From positions 1 through 64,000 of the forward strand of contig NZ_JAAGUY010000026.1 in NCBI RefSeq assembly GCF_010868145.1: a stretch of DNA of 64,000 bases, given 5' to 3'. Shown here in pieces: positions 43,021-50,729 of the stretch. Made by a program: the position numbers and the translations under genes. Every line of letters starts with the position of its first letter. Within the stretch, counting starts at the first letter, position 1. The notes beneath the pieces were generated by a model, which had not been told where the DNA came from, ran no database searches, and was given only the letters and a program-made list of their open reading frames with translations. This stretch comes from Nocardia cyriacigeorgica (GTDB taxonomy: Bacteria > Actinomycetota > Actinomycetes > Mycobacteriales > Mycobacteriaceae).

Positions 43021-43050
43021 ACCTCCAGTGTGCGAGGTGGCAGCCCCAGC

Positions 43051-43073
43051 TACTTGACTTCGCACGACAAGTA
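43051..43073. promoter_or_regulatory. Promoter/operator between the monooxygenase and AraC genes
   Basis: TACTTG (43051-43056) and CAAGTA (43068-43073) form a perfect 6-bp inverted repeat with an 11-base spacer in the short divergent region. TTGACT at 43054-43059 is a good -35 for araC, placing a -10 near 43077-43082. Control by the adjacent AraC protein is inferred. Confidence 0.5.
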
Positions 43074-43089
43074 TTTGATTCTAGGCGAC

Positions 43090-44136
43090 ATGTCGGTGAT
43101 TCGTTCCGCTGGACTGCGCGGATTCCGGGCGACGGTCGCCGAGCTGGGCGGTGATGCCGAGGAGTTCGCTACCGCCTGCGGGCTGCCGGTCGCGGCCCTC
43201 GACACCGACGACATGCTGGTTTCCGATCAGGCGGTGGCCGCTGTCCTCGAACTGGCCGCGCACCGGCTCGACTGCCCCGACCTGGGCCTGCGCATCTCCG
43301 TGCGCCAGGACCTGGCCATGCTCGGTCCGCTGGCGCTGGCCATTCGTAGCTCACCCACGCTGGCCGACGTGCTCGAATGCAGTTCCCGGTATCTGTTCGT
43401 GCACGCCCGATCGCTGAGCCTGGTGCTCGAACCCGATCCGTACGGCGACCGCGGTGTGGTGGCGTTGCGCTACGGCGTGCGGGCCGCGACGGCGGTACCG
43501 ATCCAGGGCACCGACCTCGGCTTGGCCTTCGTACACCGTGCGATCCAGCGGTTGACCGGCGACCGGTACGGCCTGCGTTCGGTAGAGCTGCCGTATCGGC
43601 CACCCGCCCCGCTGTCGGTGTACGAGGAGTTCTTCGGTGCGCCGGTACGGGCCGGCCGGCGCGATGCTCTACTGCGGGTACCCGGCGCCCTCGCGGCACG
43701 CCAGCTCAGTGGCGGTGACGAGAATCTGCACCGGCTGGCCATGGAGTTCCTTGCGCAACAGACCGCCGATTACGGCAGCTCCATGGTGCCGACCGTGTGC
43801 GCGGCGGTCCAGCAGCTACTCGGTACGACCCCGCCCGAAATCGGCGTGGTGGCCAGACTTTTGACACTGCATCCACGCACATTGCAGCGCAGGCTCAGCG
43901 CCGAGGGCACCACCTTCGCCACCGTTCTCGATGACGTGCGCCGCGCCGAAACCCGCCGCTACCTCACCACCACCGATATCTCGATGAGCCAGATCGCCTC
44001 CCTCGTCGGGCTCACCGAACAGGCCACGCTGACCCGCTGCTGCCGCCGTTGGTGGGGTAGCCCGCCCACCGCGATCCGCAAAGATCCGGCCCTGGCTCGC
44101 GAACAGTCATCGGCACAGACAGCCGCACTGGCATAG
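43090..44136 (+). CDS. AraC-family regulator (arabinose-binding-like N-terminus, OruR type)
   Basis: A 348-residue regulator with a PF12625-type N-terminal domain (about residues 15-200) and a C-terminal AraC/XylS double helix-turn-helix (about 245-340: VARLLTLHPRTLQRRLSAEG, then RRYLTTTDISMSQIASLVGL). Such proteins are usually activators of neighbouring catabolic genes. I chose the ATG at 43090 (MSVIRSAGL); an upstream in-frame ATG would run through the divergent promoter. It is transcribed away from the EthA-like monooxygenase and very likely activates it. VIT/CCC1 follows ten bases after its stop on the same strand and may be read from the same message. Confidence 0.9.
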   Translation: MSVIRSAGLRGFRATVAELGGDAEEFATACGLPVAALDTDDMLVSDQAVAAVLELAAHRLDCPDLGLRISVRQDLAMLGPLALAIRSSPTLADVLECSSRYLFVHARSLSLVLEPDPYGDRGVVALRYGVRAATAVPIQGTDLGLAFVHRAIQRLTGDRYGLRSVELPYRPPAPLSVYEEFFGAPVRAGRRDALLRVPGALAARQLSGGDENLHRLAMEFLAQQTADYGSSMVPTVCAAVQQLLGTTPPEIGVVARLLTLHPRTLQRRLSAEGTTFATVLDDVRRAETRRYLTTTDISMSQIASLVGLTEQATLTRCCRRWWGSPPTAIRKDPALAREQSSAQTAALA

Positions 44137-44145
44137 GCTGCGGCT

Positions 44146-44889
44146 ATGGACTCATCGAGCGGGTCGAGCGAGATCGAGACCACGCGGCCGCATCCGCACG
44201 AGCCGCATACCGAGCAGCTGGCGACGCGGCTGAACTGGCTGCGCGCGGGCGTCCTCGGCGCGAACGATGGCATCGTGTCGACCGCGGGTCTCGTGGTCGG
44301 TGTCGCGGCAGCCAACACTGCCACCAGCACCATCTTCACCGCGGGCATCGCAGGATTGAGTGCGGGCGCGATCTCGATGGCGGTCGGCGAATACGTCTCG
44401 GTGAGCACCCAGCGCGATTCCGAGCGAGCGCTGCTGGCCAAGGAGCGCCGGGAACTGCGCGATGAACCGGAGTCCGAACTCGCGGAGCTGACCGGCATCT
44501 ATCGGGCCAAGGGCCTGTCGCCGGAGACCGCGCGCAAGGTGGCCGAGGAACTCACTGCCCACGATGCCTTCACCGCGCACGCTGAGGCCGAATTGGGCCT
44601 CAACCCGGATGAGCTCACCAATCCATGGCATGCGGCCCTGTCCTCCGCGGTTGCCTTCACCATCGGCGCGTCGCTACCGCTGTTGGCGATTCTGTTGCCG
44701 CCCACCCAGCTCCGGATTCCGGTGACCTTCGCGGCGGTGCTCATCGCGCTCGCCCTGACCGGATCGATCAGTGCCCGCCTCGGCGGCAGCCGACGGGGCC
44801 GGGCGGTGGTGCGGGTCGTGATCGGTGGCGCACTGGCCATGGCGATCACCTACGGTATCGGCCAGATCGCGGATGTCTCCGGAGTCTGA
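44146..44889 (+). CDS. VIT1/CCC1-family iron/manganese transporter
   Basis: A 247-residue membrane protein of the VIT/CCC1 family, transporters of Fe(II) and Mn(II). Transmembrane segment 1 begins at RAGVLGANDGIVSTAGLVVG (about residue 33-52), with the family NDG motif. TM2 contains GAISMAVGEYVSVSTQRDSE (~73-92) with the conserved Met and Glu. The cytoplasmic metal-binding helical region follows (RELRDEPESELAELTGIYRA to LTAHDAFTAHAEAELGLNPD). TM3-TM5 lie in the last 90 residues. The ATG at 44146 lacks a strong ribosome site, which suggests coupling to the araC gene ending nine bases upstream. No iron regulator box was seen. Confidence 0.92.
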   Translation: MDSSSGSSEIETTRPHPHEPHTEQLATRLNWLRAGVLGANDGIVSTAGLVVGVAAANTATSTIFTAGIAGLSAGAISMAVGEYVSVSTQRDSERALLAKERRELRDEPESELAELTGIYRAKGLSPETARKVAEELTAHDAFTAHAEAELGLNPDELTNPWHAALSSAVAFTIGASLPLLAILLPPTQLRIPVTFAAVLIALALTGSISARLGGSRRGRAVVRVVIGGALAMAITYGIGQIADVSGV

Positions 44890-44946
44890 GGCCGATTTGC
44901 CCCGAGTGGCGGGTGCCGCTCGGCTCGTTAGTGCTCTACTTGGCGG

Positions 44947-45741
44947 GTGAGTTCAGTGTTCGCCGTATTACCTGCCGCCGCAACGGGTTCGCCGGAACGG
45001 GCTTTCGAGCAGTACGAGGCGATCCTGGCAGGCAGGGAATCCACCGTGCCGCTACCGGTGGTCGGGATCGTGGCAGCCCAGCTCGGACGGCAGGGGACGC
45101 CCCTGTCGGTTGCGCGACCGGCCGATGCACGCGGGGTCCTATTACGCGGCGAGTCCGATGATCACCTCGCGTGCCTGTGCGCCGTGTTGCGACTGACCGC
45201 CACCCGCGACCTCGCGGTGTTCGATGTCGCCGACGGCCGGTTGCACGATCCACGCACCGGCGTACGACTGTCCGTGACAGCGGGGGCGCACACTTTTCCC
45301 GCACTAACCGAATCGCTGGTGGAGATCCTTATCCCCGAGGACGGGGATCTCGATAACCCTGCACTCACAGTCGCTCACAGCAGCGCGAGCTCAATCCGTA
45401 CCAGACAATTGCCCGACGGGATCTACGAGCTGACCTGCCATACCGGCAGCGACCATGTCCGCCTCCTCACCGACGACGCCCCCTTGGCCCGAAAGGCGGT
45501 CTGGTCCTGGGCACGGAGGGATCCCTGGTGGCGTCAGGCGATCGCGTGGCAGCCCTGCGAACCGCCGACCGCAGCCGATCACGCACCTGCCGTCGACGAG
45601 GTCGCGGCGCTACGAGCCGAACTCCATGAGCTGCGCGCCGAGGCGGCCGAGCTCGAGACCCTCGACGTCGGCGCAGCCATGGCCGAACTGGATGCCCTCA
45701 CCCAATCGGTCCTCGATATCGATATCCCCGATCTCGAATAG
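44947..45741 (+). CDS. Hypothetical protein with C-terminal coiled coil (264 aa)
   Basis: A 264-residue protein without a recognised family. The first 200 residues look like a mixed alpha/beta fold (VPLPVVGIVAAQLGRQGTPL; LAVFDVADGRLHDPRTGVRL; DGIYELTCHTGSDHVRLLTD). The last 60 residues form an acidic, Leu-rich helix with heptad spacing (VAALRAELHELRAEAAELET, then MAELDALTQSVLDIDIPDLE), probably a coiled coil for self-association. No signal peptide or membrane segment. The GTG at 44947 is the likely start (MSSVFAVLPAAATG). It is downstream of VIT/CCC1 with a 57-base gap and convergent with the DUF6670-like gene. Confidence 0.7.
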   Translation: MSSVFAVLPAAATGSPERAFEQYEAILAGRESTVPLPVVGIVAAQLGRQGTPLSVARPADARGVLLRGESDDHLACLCAVLRLTATRDLAVFDVADGRLHDPRTGVRLSVTAGAHTFPALTESLVEILIPEDGDLDNPALTVAHSSASSIRTRQLPDGIYELTCHTGSDHVRLLTDDAPLARKAVWSWARRDPWWRQAIAWQPCEPPTAADHAPAVDEVAALRAELHELRAEAAELETLDVGAAMAELDALTQSVLDIDIPDLE

Positions 45742-45771
45742 CCGAGGCACGGGCGCGAATGACCTTCCGGC

Positions 45772-46884
45772 TCAGCAGAACTGGTGCGCCGCGCTGGGCT
45801 CGCAATCCACCCATTCCAGATACCCGCTCCCATCGATCGCCCGCCCACGCCAGCTGCCCGTATACGTGAAGGCGCCCGCGTATCCGCGTCCGTGCCCGTA
45901 ACGCAGAGGTGAGTCGACGGACGCGTGCAGGGTGAAGATCTCGCGGCTGCCATCGCGGACCGACCAGCGCAGTTCGCGAGGTACCCGCATGACCCGGCCG
46001 AGTTCGTCGATGGCGGGGCGGTCGTCCAGCACTTCCATGTGGACGTCGGTGTAGGCGCGGGCGTCACCGTCCAGCGAGCGCAGGTGGGCCATGCGGCAGG
46101 CAGTGGTGCCAGCCGCCCGGACGTCGGTGAGCAGCAGCTGGGTTCGGTGGTCGAGGTTGATGATCTGGTAGGTGAAGAAGTCGACGGGCAGTTTCAGGCA
46201 TTCGGGCACGGGCCGGGCGGTCAAGGCCTGGGGTGACACGCAGCGGGCGTATTCGACCGTGCACAGCGTCTCGAACTCGACGCTGCCGTCGGCGTCGGTG
46301 AGGGTGCCGCGGCAGGTCGCCAGCAGGCTGACGTGGTCATAGACCGGGGTGCGGACGAACCAGGAGGCCTGGGCGGTGGCGGTGATCTCGGCATCCACGC
46401 GGAAGCCCGAATAGCGCCCGGCCAAGGTGAAATTCGGGTAGGTTCCGGCGATTTCGAGGTCTTCGCCCCAGCGCAGCACCGACCCATCCGCGGCGAATTC
46501 GCATTCGGTGCGGGTGTCGTAGGCGCGGTAGTGGCGTTGTGCGGCATGGGCGGTCGAGGAGAACACCGTGCTGGTGTGCCTGGCGTCGGCGACCGCGAGA
46601 TAGTCGTTGTCGAAGCACACCGAGCCGGTGGCGCCGATCAGCGTCATCGTGTTCAGGTAGCGGTGCCTGCCCGGCAGCCGCGGGATGAAGATGCCGTAGT
46701 GCGTCCATGCCCAGAGTGACGAATCCTGATGGGGACGCATCATATCCGGACGATCGAACGGCCTGCTGGATTCGATGACCCGCCGATCCACTCGGGGCGC
46801 GAGCCCGGACAACAGTGCCCGGGCGGCCATTCGCACCGGCAGACTGCGCTGTTCGTTTCGGTCGGTGATACTGGTTGCCGACAT
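45772..46884 (-). CDS. DUF6670-like hypothetical protein under TetR control
   Basis: A 370-residue protein that appears to belong to an actinobacterial family I believe is DUF6670. The body is rich in beta-strands and aromatic residues (HYGIFIPRLPGRHRYLNTMT; FTLAGRYSGFRVDAEITATA; YVHMEVLD-like strands; FTYTGSWRGRAIDGSGYLEW). This recalls lipocalin/AttH-like double beta-barrels that bind or hydrate hydrophobic ligands, but that is only an impression. No signal peptide. The ATG at 46884 follows GAGAGGG. A 20-bp palindrome with two CGATCGGT copies lies about 75 bases upstream, and a TetR gene stands immediately behind it on the same strand, so the TetR protein very likely represses this gene. 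Confidence 0.7.
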   Translation of the reverse strand: MSATSITDRNEQRSLPVRMAARALLSGLAPRVDRRVIESSRPFDRPDMMRPHQDSSLWAWTHYGIFIPRLPGRHRYLNTMTLIGATGSVCFDNDYLAVADARHTSTVFSSTAHAAQRHYRAYDTRTECEFAADGSVLRWGEDLEIAGTYPNFTLAGRYSGFRVDAEITATAQASWFVRTPVYDHVSLLATCRGTLTDADGSVEFETLCTVEYARCVSPQALTARPVPECLKLPVDFFTYQIINLDHRTQLLLTDVRAAGTTACRMAHLRSLDGDARAYTDVHMEVLDDRPAIDELGRVMRVPRELRWSVRDGSREIFTLHASVDSPLRYGHGRGYAGAFTYTGSWRGRAIDGSGYLEWVDCEPSAAHQFC

Positions 46885-46954
46885 AGGAAAACACCCTCTC
46901 GACCAGCTCCGGTACGCCCGATCACGGGCCTCCGGTCCGCGCCACGTTGCGCGA

Positions 46955-46978
46955 CGATCGGTTAATTTACCGATCGGT
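46955..46978 (-). promoter_or_regulatory. TetR operator upstream of the DUF6670-like gene
   Basis: GATCGGTTAATTTACCGATC (46956-46975) is a 20-bp palindrome, perfect but for its central pair of positions. CGATCGGT occurs twice, at 46955-46962 and 46971-46978, so two overlapping palindromic registers are present (the second centred on ACCGATCGGT, 46969-46978). It lies 71 bases before the DUF6670-like start. Confidence 0.75.
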
Positions 46979-46988
46979 CATAAAGGGG

Positions 46989-47618
46989 TCAAGACCATGC
47001 GCTCCGATCCCGCGCGCCGGCCTCGGCCACCAGATCGAGAATGCGCATCGACCTCGCCGCCATATCGGCCGCCGAATGTTCCGGATGACGCAGCCACCAC
47101 CGCACCACCGAGCTCACCATCCCGGTCCACACCTCGGTCAGTACCGCGAGGTCATCGGCATCGACCGCACGCCCGTCGGCCATCCCAACCACCGCCACAC
47201 CGCGCGAGGCCTGCTCGATCAGCCGGGCGCGCACCCTGGCGGCCTCGGCCGGCGCATTCCCCTCGTCGGGCAGGCTGCGATCCCACAGGACGTTCCAGTC
47301 GTTGGGCCGGGGCTCCAGGGCGGCGAAGATGGCGGTGAGCACCATGGCGGGCAGGCGTAGTCCGGTGACGCCGTCGGTCATCGCGCCCTCGATATGGGCG
47401 GACAGGTTGTCACCGGCACGCCGCACGCACGCCGTGTACAGCCCGTCCTTGGACGAGAAGTAGGCCAGCACCATCGGCTTGGAAACCCCGGACCGGGCCG
47501 CCACGGCAGCCAGGGAGGTTCCCGCATAACCGAACCGGCCGAACTCCTCGGTCGCGGCGTCCAGGATCTGCCGCTCCCGCTCCGCCCGCGGAACACCCTT
47601 CGTACCTGCCGTACCCAT
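46989..47618 (-). CDS. TetR-family regulator of the DUF6670-like gene
   Basis: A 209-residue TetR regulator. Helix-turn-helix at about residues 15-60 (ERQILDAATEEFGRFGYAGT, then LAAVAARSGVSKPMVLAYFS). The helical C-terminal domain contains NDWNVLWDRSLPDEGN. I chose the ATG at 47618 (MGTAGTKGVPRAERERQ); a start 66 bases further up would run into the divergent promoter region. It lies 104 bases upstream of the DUF6670-like gene on the same strand, with the palindromic operator in between, and is divergent from the OhrR-like marR gene (109-bp gap). Confidence 0.9.
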   Translation of the reverse strand: MGTAGTKGVPRAERERQILDAATEEFGRFGYAGTSLAAVAARSGVSKPMVLAYFSSKDGLYTACVRRAGDNLSAHIEGAMTDGVTGLRLPAMVLTAIFAALEPRPNDWNVLWDRSLPDEGNAPAEAARVRARLIEQASRGVAVVGMADGRAVDADDLAVLTEVWTGMVSSVVRWWLRHPEHSAADMAARSMRILDLVAEAGARDRSAWS

Positions 47619-47680
47619 CCATCTATCAGACCACCCGGTAGACCGCAGAGCGAACAGGACGCCGGTCACAATTACTTCAT

Positions 47681-47697
47681 GCACTAACTATTAATGC
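47681..47697 (+). promoter_or_regulatory. Candidate MarR/OhrR operator
   Basis: GCACTAACTATTAATGC (47681-47697) is a 17-bp palindrome with six of eight pairs matching around a central T. It also contains part of a direct repeat, ATGCACTAAC (47679-47688) and ATGCGCTAAC (47694-47703). It is AT-rich and lies 31 bases before the OhrR-like start. Confidence 0.5.
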
Positions 47698-47727
47698 GCT
47701 AACGTGGTGGAGGTGAACGGAGAGGTG

Positions 47728-48252
47728 ATGGACACCGAGATCGACGATCCGCTGCGCCTGGACCGCCAGGTGTGTTTCGCGCTCGCTGTGGCCAACCGCG
47801 CGGTGCTCGCGGTCTACCGGCCGCTACTGGAGCCGATGGGGCTGACCCATCCGCAGTATCTGGTGATGCTGGCGCTGTGGGGTTCGGCGCCGATGTCGGT
47901 CAAGGAGATCGCCGAAGCCATCCAGCTCGACTCCCCCACGTTGTCGCCCCTGCTCAAGCGGCTGCACAGCGCCGGACTGATCACCCGCGAGCGAGACCCG
48001 CGCGACGAACGCAACCTGGTGATCGATCTGACCGAACAGGGCCGCGCCCTGCGCCGGCAGGCCGAGGCCATCCCACCTGCCGTGGTGCAGCGGCTCGGCG
48101 TCAGCCTGGCCGACCTCGAGGAATTGCATACCGTGCTGACCCGCGTGAACGACGCCGCGCGCCGATCCGTGCTCGCGGAGTCGACCCCGTCTGAAGCGGA
48201 CCGAGCCCCCACCGAAACGGACCTGGCCCATACTGAAGGAGCGCGCTCATGA
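47728..48252 (+). CDS. MarR-family regulator resembling OhrR (organic peroxide sensor)
   Basis: A 174-residue winged-helix regulator of the OhrR subgroup. The reactive cysteine is Cys16 in RLDRQVCFALAVANRAVLAV, in the position of the peroxide-sensing Cys of Bacillus OhrR. The adjoining RPLLEPMGLTHPQYLVMLAL is the typical OhrR helix with the conserved Tyr partner. The wing is in TRERDPRDERNLVIDLTEQG. It would release DNA when Cys16 is oxidised. The ATG at 47728 follows GGAGAGG; an upstream GTG at 47704 is possible. No ohr peroxidase gene is adjacent; instead the next gene, a DUF5313 membrane protein, overlaps the stop by four bases (ATGA). Confidence 0.88.
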   Translation: MDTEIDDPLRLDRQVCFALAVANRAVLAVYRPLLEPMGLTHPQYLVMLALWGSAPMSVKEIAEAIQLDSPTLSPLLKRLHSAGLITRERDPRDERNLVIDLTEQGRALRRQAEAIPPAVVQRLGVSLADLEELHTVLTRVNDAARRSVLAESTPSEADRAPTETDLAHTEGARS

Positions 48253-48629
48253 GCGGCGAACGACGACGCCCGAATCCGATCCAGTGGCTCGGCTACGCCT
48301 GCGGGCGTCGGCTTCCGGATTCCATGCGCGATTGGGTCCGCAACGACCTCACCGGCAAGTACGCCTTCCCTCGCCACGTCGTGCGCGGCCTGGTGCCGTT
48401 CGTCCCGCTGTTCGTGGTGTTCCTGCTGTTCCCGGGCGAGCTGTGGTTGCGCGGCTCGATGGTGCTGCTGGCCCTGCTACTTGCCCTCTTCTACACCGTT
48501 GCCTTCATGCCGATGAACCGCGGGCACCGCCTGGCCAAGCACGGTTTCCCCCAAGACCTCGAGAACCCCGAGCGAGCCGACCGCCGCGCCCGCGAACGCG
48601 CCCGCTACGCCGCCAAGCACCCGCACTGA
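48249..48629 (+). CDS. DUF5313-family membrane protein
   Basis: A 126-residue protein of the actinobacterial DUF5313 family. Opening RPNPIQWLGYACGRRLPDSM, then WVRNDLTGKYAFPRHVVRGL, two adjacent transmembrane segments at about 47-83 (FVPLFVVFLLFPGELW; MVLLALLLALFYTVAFMP), and a basic tail with RGHRLAKHGFPQDLENPERADR. Function unknown. The ATG overlaps the OhrR-like stop (ATGA), so the two are translationally coupled and probably respond to the same signal. It is convergent with mceF. Confidence 0.88.
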   Translation: MSGERRRPNPIQWLGYACGRRLPDSMRDWVRNDLTGKYAFPRHVVRGLVPFVPLFVVFLLFPGELWLRGSMVLLALLLALFYTVAFMPMNRGHRLAKHGFPQDLENPERADRRARERARYAAKHPH

Positions 48630-48696
48630 GGCACGAGCGGTACCTGGCCGCGTCGTTGCTGCGAGTAGACCCCGCAGCCCGGTACCACTCGGTGAA

Positions 48697-49653
48697 CTAG
48701 TTGACGGTGACGCGGACCTTGACGGCGTCGTCGTCGGTGGCCGCGAGCGCCTGGGAGATGAGGGCCGAGATGTCCAGGCGTGGCCCCGCGGTGGTGACGG
48801 CGTCTGCCAGTGGTTGCAGGCCGGGGAGCAGGGAGGCGAGTTCGGGGCCGACCTGATGCACCCATTCGGTGAGTCGCTGCAGGAACGGCACCAGGCCGTT
48901 GCCCTCGAGGTACATCTCGGGGGCATTGCCCGTCTGGATCAACCGGCCCACCGATTCGACCAGCTCATCGAGCCGCTGGGCGAACTGGGTGAAGGCGGGT
49001 GCGGCGGCCGCGGTGGCAGGCCCGGCCCAATCGATATCCTGGGAGACGGTCTCGAAATCGTTGAGCAGCTGGGCGATCTGCGGTTCGCGCGAGACGATGG
49101 TCGAGGCGAGCAGATCGGCGGCGCGGGTGAGTTCCGGCATGACGGCATCGGTGCCGTGCAATGCGACGCTCATGGTTTCGGCCAGCGATCCGACCACCGC
49201 GGGATCGAGCTGGTTCATCGTATTGGTGACCATCCGGGCAGCCTCGGGGATCGACAGCGGGGTGCGCACATCCTGCGAGTGCAGCTGCTGCCCGTCCTCC
49301 AGGTACGGTCCAGCACCGGTTTTCGGCCGGAACTGCACATACGGCTCGCCCAGTGCGGACAGATGCTCGATGGTGACGATGCTGTCGGTGGGCACCTTGT
49401 GGTCGCTGTCCACCCGCAGCCCGACCTCAACGCCGGAGGCGGTGCGGTCCACCGAGGTCACCCGGCCGACCTCGATCCCCGCCAGCAGGATCGGCGAACC
49501 CACGCCGAGCCCACCGGAATTCGTCAGCACCATCGAGGCCTCGGTGTAGTCGGCGAACGGATCGACCTGCACCACACCGAAGGTCAGGTAACTCGCGCCG
49601 AGCACGGTGATGGCTGCGATACCGCCGAGGGATGCCAGCGGGCCGATTTTCAT
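48697..49653 (-). CDS. mceF: MCE-family protein, sixth of the operon (MceF position)
   Basis: A 318-residue cell-envelope lipid-transport subunit. An N-terminal membrane helix (GGIAAITVLGASYLTFGV) anchors it, the MCE beta-barrel domain spans about residues 35-115 (ASMVLTNSGGLGVGSPILLA, then GVEVGLRVDSDHKVPTDSIV and EPYVQFRP), and a helical region follows to the end. In mycobacteria six Mce proteins form a hexameric tube that carries lipids from the outer envelope to the YrbE permeases. Its ATG overlaps the mceE stop by four bases. It is the last gene of the operon; no Mas (mce-associated) genes follow. Confidence 0.9.
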   Translation of the reverse strand: MKIGPLASLGGIAAITVLGASYLTFGVVQVDPFADYTEASMVLTNSGGLGVGSPILLAGIEVGRVTSVDRTASGVEVGLRVDSDHKVPTDSIVTIEHLSALGEPYVQFRPKTGAGPYLEDGQQLHSQDVRTPLSIPEAARMVTNTMNQLDPAVVGSLAETMSVALHGTDAVMPELTRAADLLASTIVSREPQIAQLLNDFETVSQDIDWAGPATAAAAPAFTQFAQRLDELVESVGRLIQTGNAPEMYLEGNGLVPFLQRLTEWVHQVGPELASLLPGLQPLADAVTTAGPRLDISALISQALAATDDDAVKVRVTVN

Positions 49654-50729
49654 CGGATGGCTCCGATCATGCGCAGGGTCTGCAGGATCCGGTCGATCTG
49701 GTCGTCGGCGGAGATCGGTGCCCCGCCGGCCGGTGTCACGCTGACTCCGGAAACGTTCACCTTCGCGCCCCGCTCGACGAACGGAATGATCTTGTCCCGC
49801 AACAGCGCGGTCAGCAGCGCGAGATTCGATGGCGAGGCGGTATTCAGCGGCGCACCCGTGATCATCGGGGCGAAGGCCATCGCGGCCGCGTCACCGGACC
49901 GGACCAGCGGCGCCAGCCATGCCATCGAATGACCGACCGGCCCCAGCGCACCGAAGATTTCGGTGACGCCGGAGATGGAGGTGGTAGCGGCAGTCATCTG
50001 CTCCACCGATTCCGGGTGCAGAATATTGTCCAGCTGGGGCTGGATCTCGTGCAGCACACTCGAATTCATCTCGAGGCCGTACAGCAACCGGTCCACCTGA
50101 TCGAGATCGGCGGCCAGGTCGACGGCATCACCGGCCATCACCTGGGTGATGCGCTGGGTTTCCATCGGGTCCTGTGGCAGCACCGAGTTGAACCGATTGA
50201 TGATGTCCTGCAACTGGCCGACCGCGCCGCCCTGCACGAACACCGCCATGGCGGCCATCGTGTCCTCCAGCTGCACCGGCGGTTTGGTGTGTTCGAGGGT
50301 GATGGTGCCACCACGCGGCAGCAACGAATCGAACCCGTCGGGCGGGGTCGTCAGGGCGATGTGGATATCGCCGAGCACGGTGTTCTGGCGCAGTTCGGCG
50401 ATCGTGGTGTCGGGCAGGCGCACGTCATCGGAGACCTCGATGTCGACCACGACGTACCCGCCACGGCCCTGCGGCGCCTCGGCGGCAGGCACGACGCGCA
50501 CCGATTCCACCGACCCGACCTGCGCGCCGTTGGCGATGACCTTGGCCCGCGCAGGCAGATTCAGCACGTTCGCGAACTCGATGCGAACCTTGTAGGTCGA
50601 CCCCGACACCGAGGTACCGGGCACCGGGACCTGGGAGGGATCGAACCCACAACCCCCGACGGTCAGCGCGGCCGCCGATACCAGCGCGATCGCGGCGTAG
50701 CGCATCCGCTTGCCGAGCAGCGCGGTCAT
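49650..50729 (-). CDS. mceE: MCE-family lipoprotein (MceE/LprK position)
   Basis: A 359-residue Mce subunit made as a lipoprotein. Signal sequence MRYAAIALVSAAALTV followed by the lipobox GGC with Cys27, then the MCE domain (YKVRIEFANVLNLPARAKVI, residues about 44-125, with VVVDIEVSDDVRLP) and the long helical C-terminal part. The fifth Mce protein is the lipid-modified one in all known operons, so this confirms the order A to F. It starts at an ATG overlapping the mceD stop (ATGA) and ends overlapping mceF. Confidence 0.92.
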   Translation of the reverse strand: MTALLGKRMRYAAIALVSAAALTVGGCGFDPSQVPVPGTSVSGSTYKVRIEFANVLNLPARAKVIANGAQVGSVESVRVVPAAEAPQGRGGYVVVDIEVSDDVRLPDTTIAELRQNTVLGDIHIALTTPPDGFDSLLPRGGTITLEHTKPPVQLEDTMAAMAVFVQGGAVGQLQDIINRFNSVLPQDPMETQRITQVMAGDAVDLAADLDQVDRLLYGLEMNSSVLHEIQPQLDNILHPESVEQMTAATTSISGVTEIFGALGPVGHSMAWLAPLVRSGDAAAMAFAPMITGAPLNTASPSNLALLTALLRDKIIPFVERGAKVNVSGVSVTPAGGAPISADDQIDRILQTLRMIGAIR

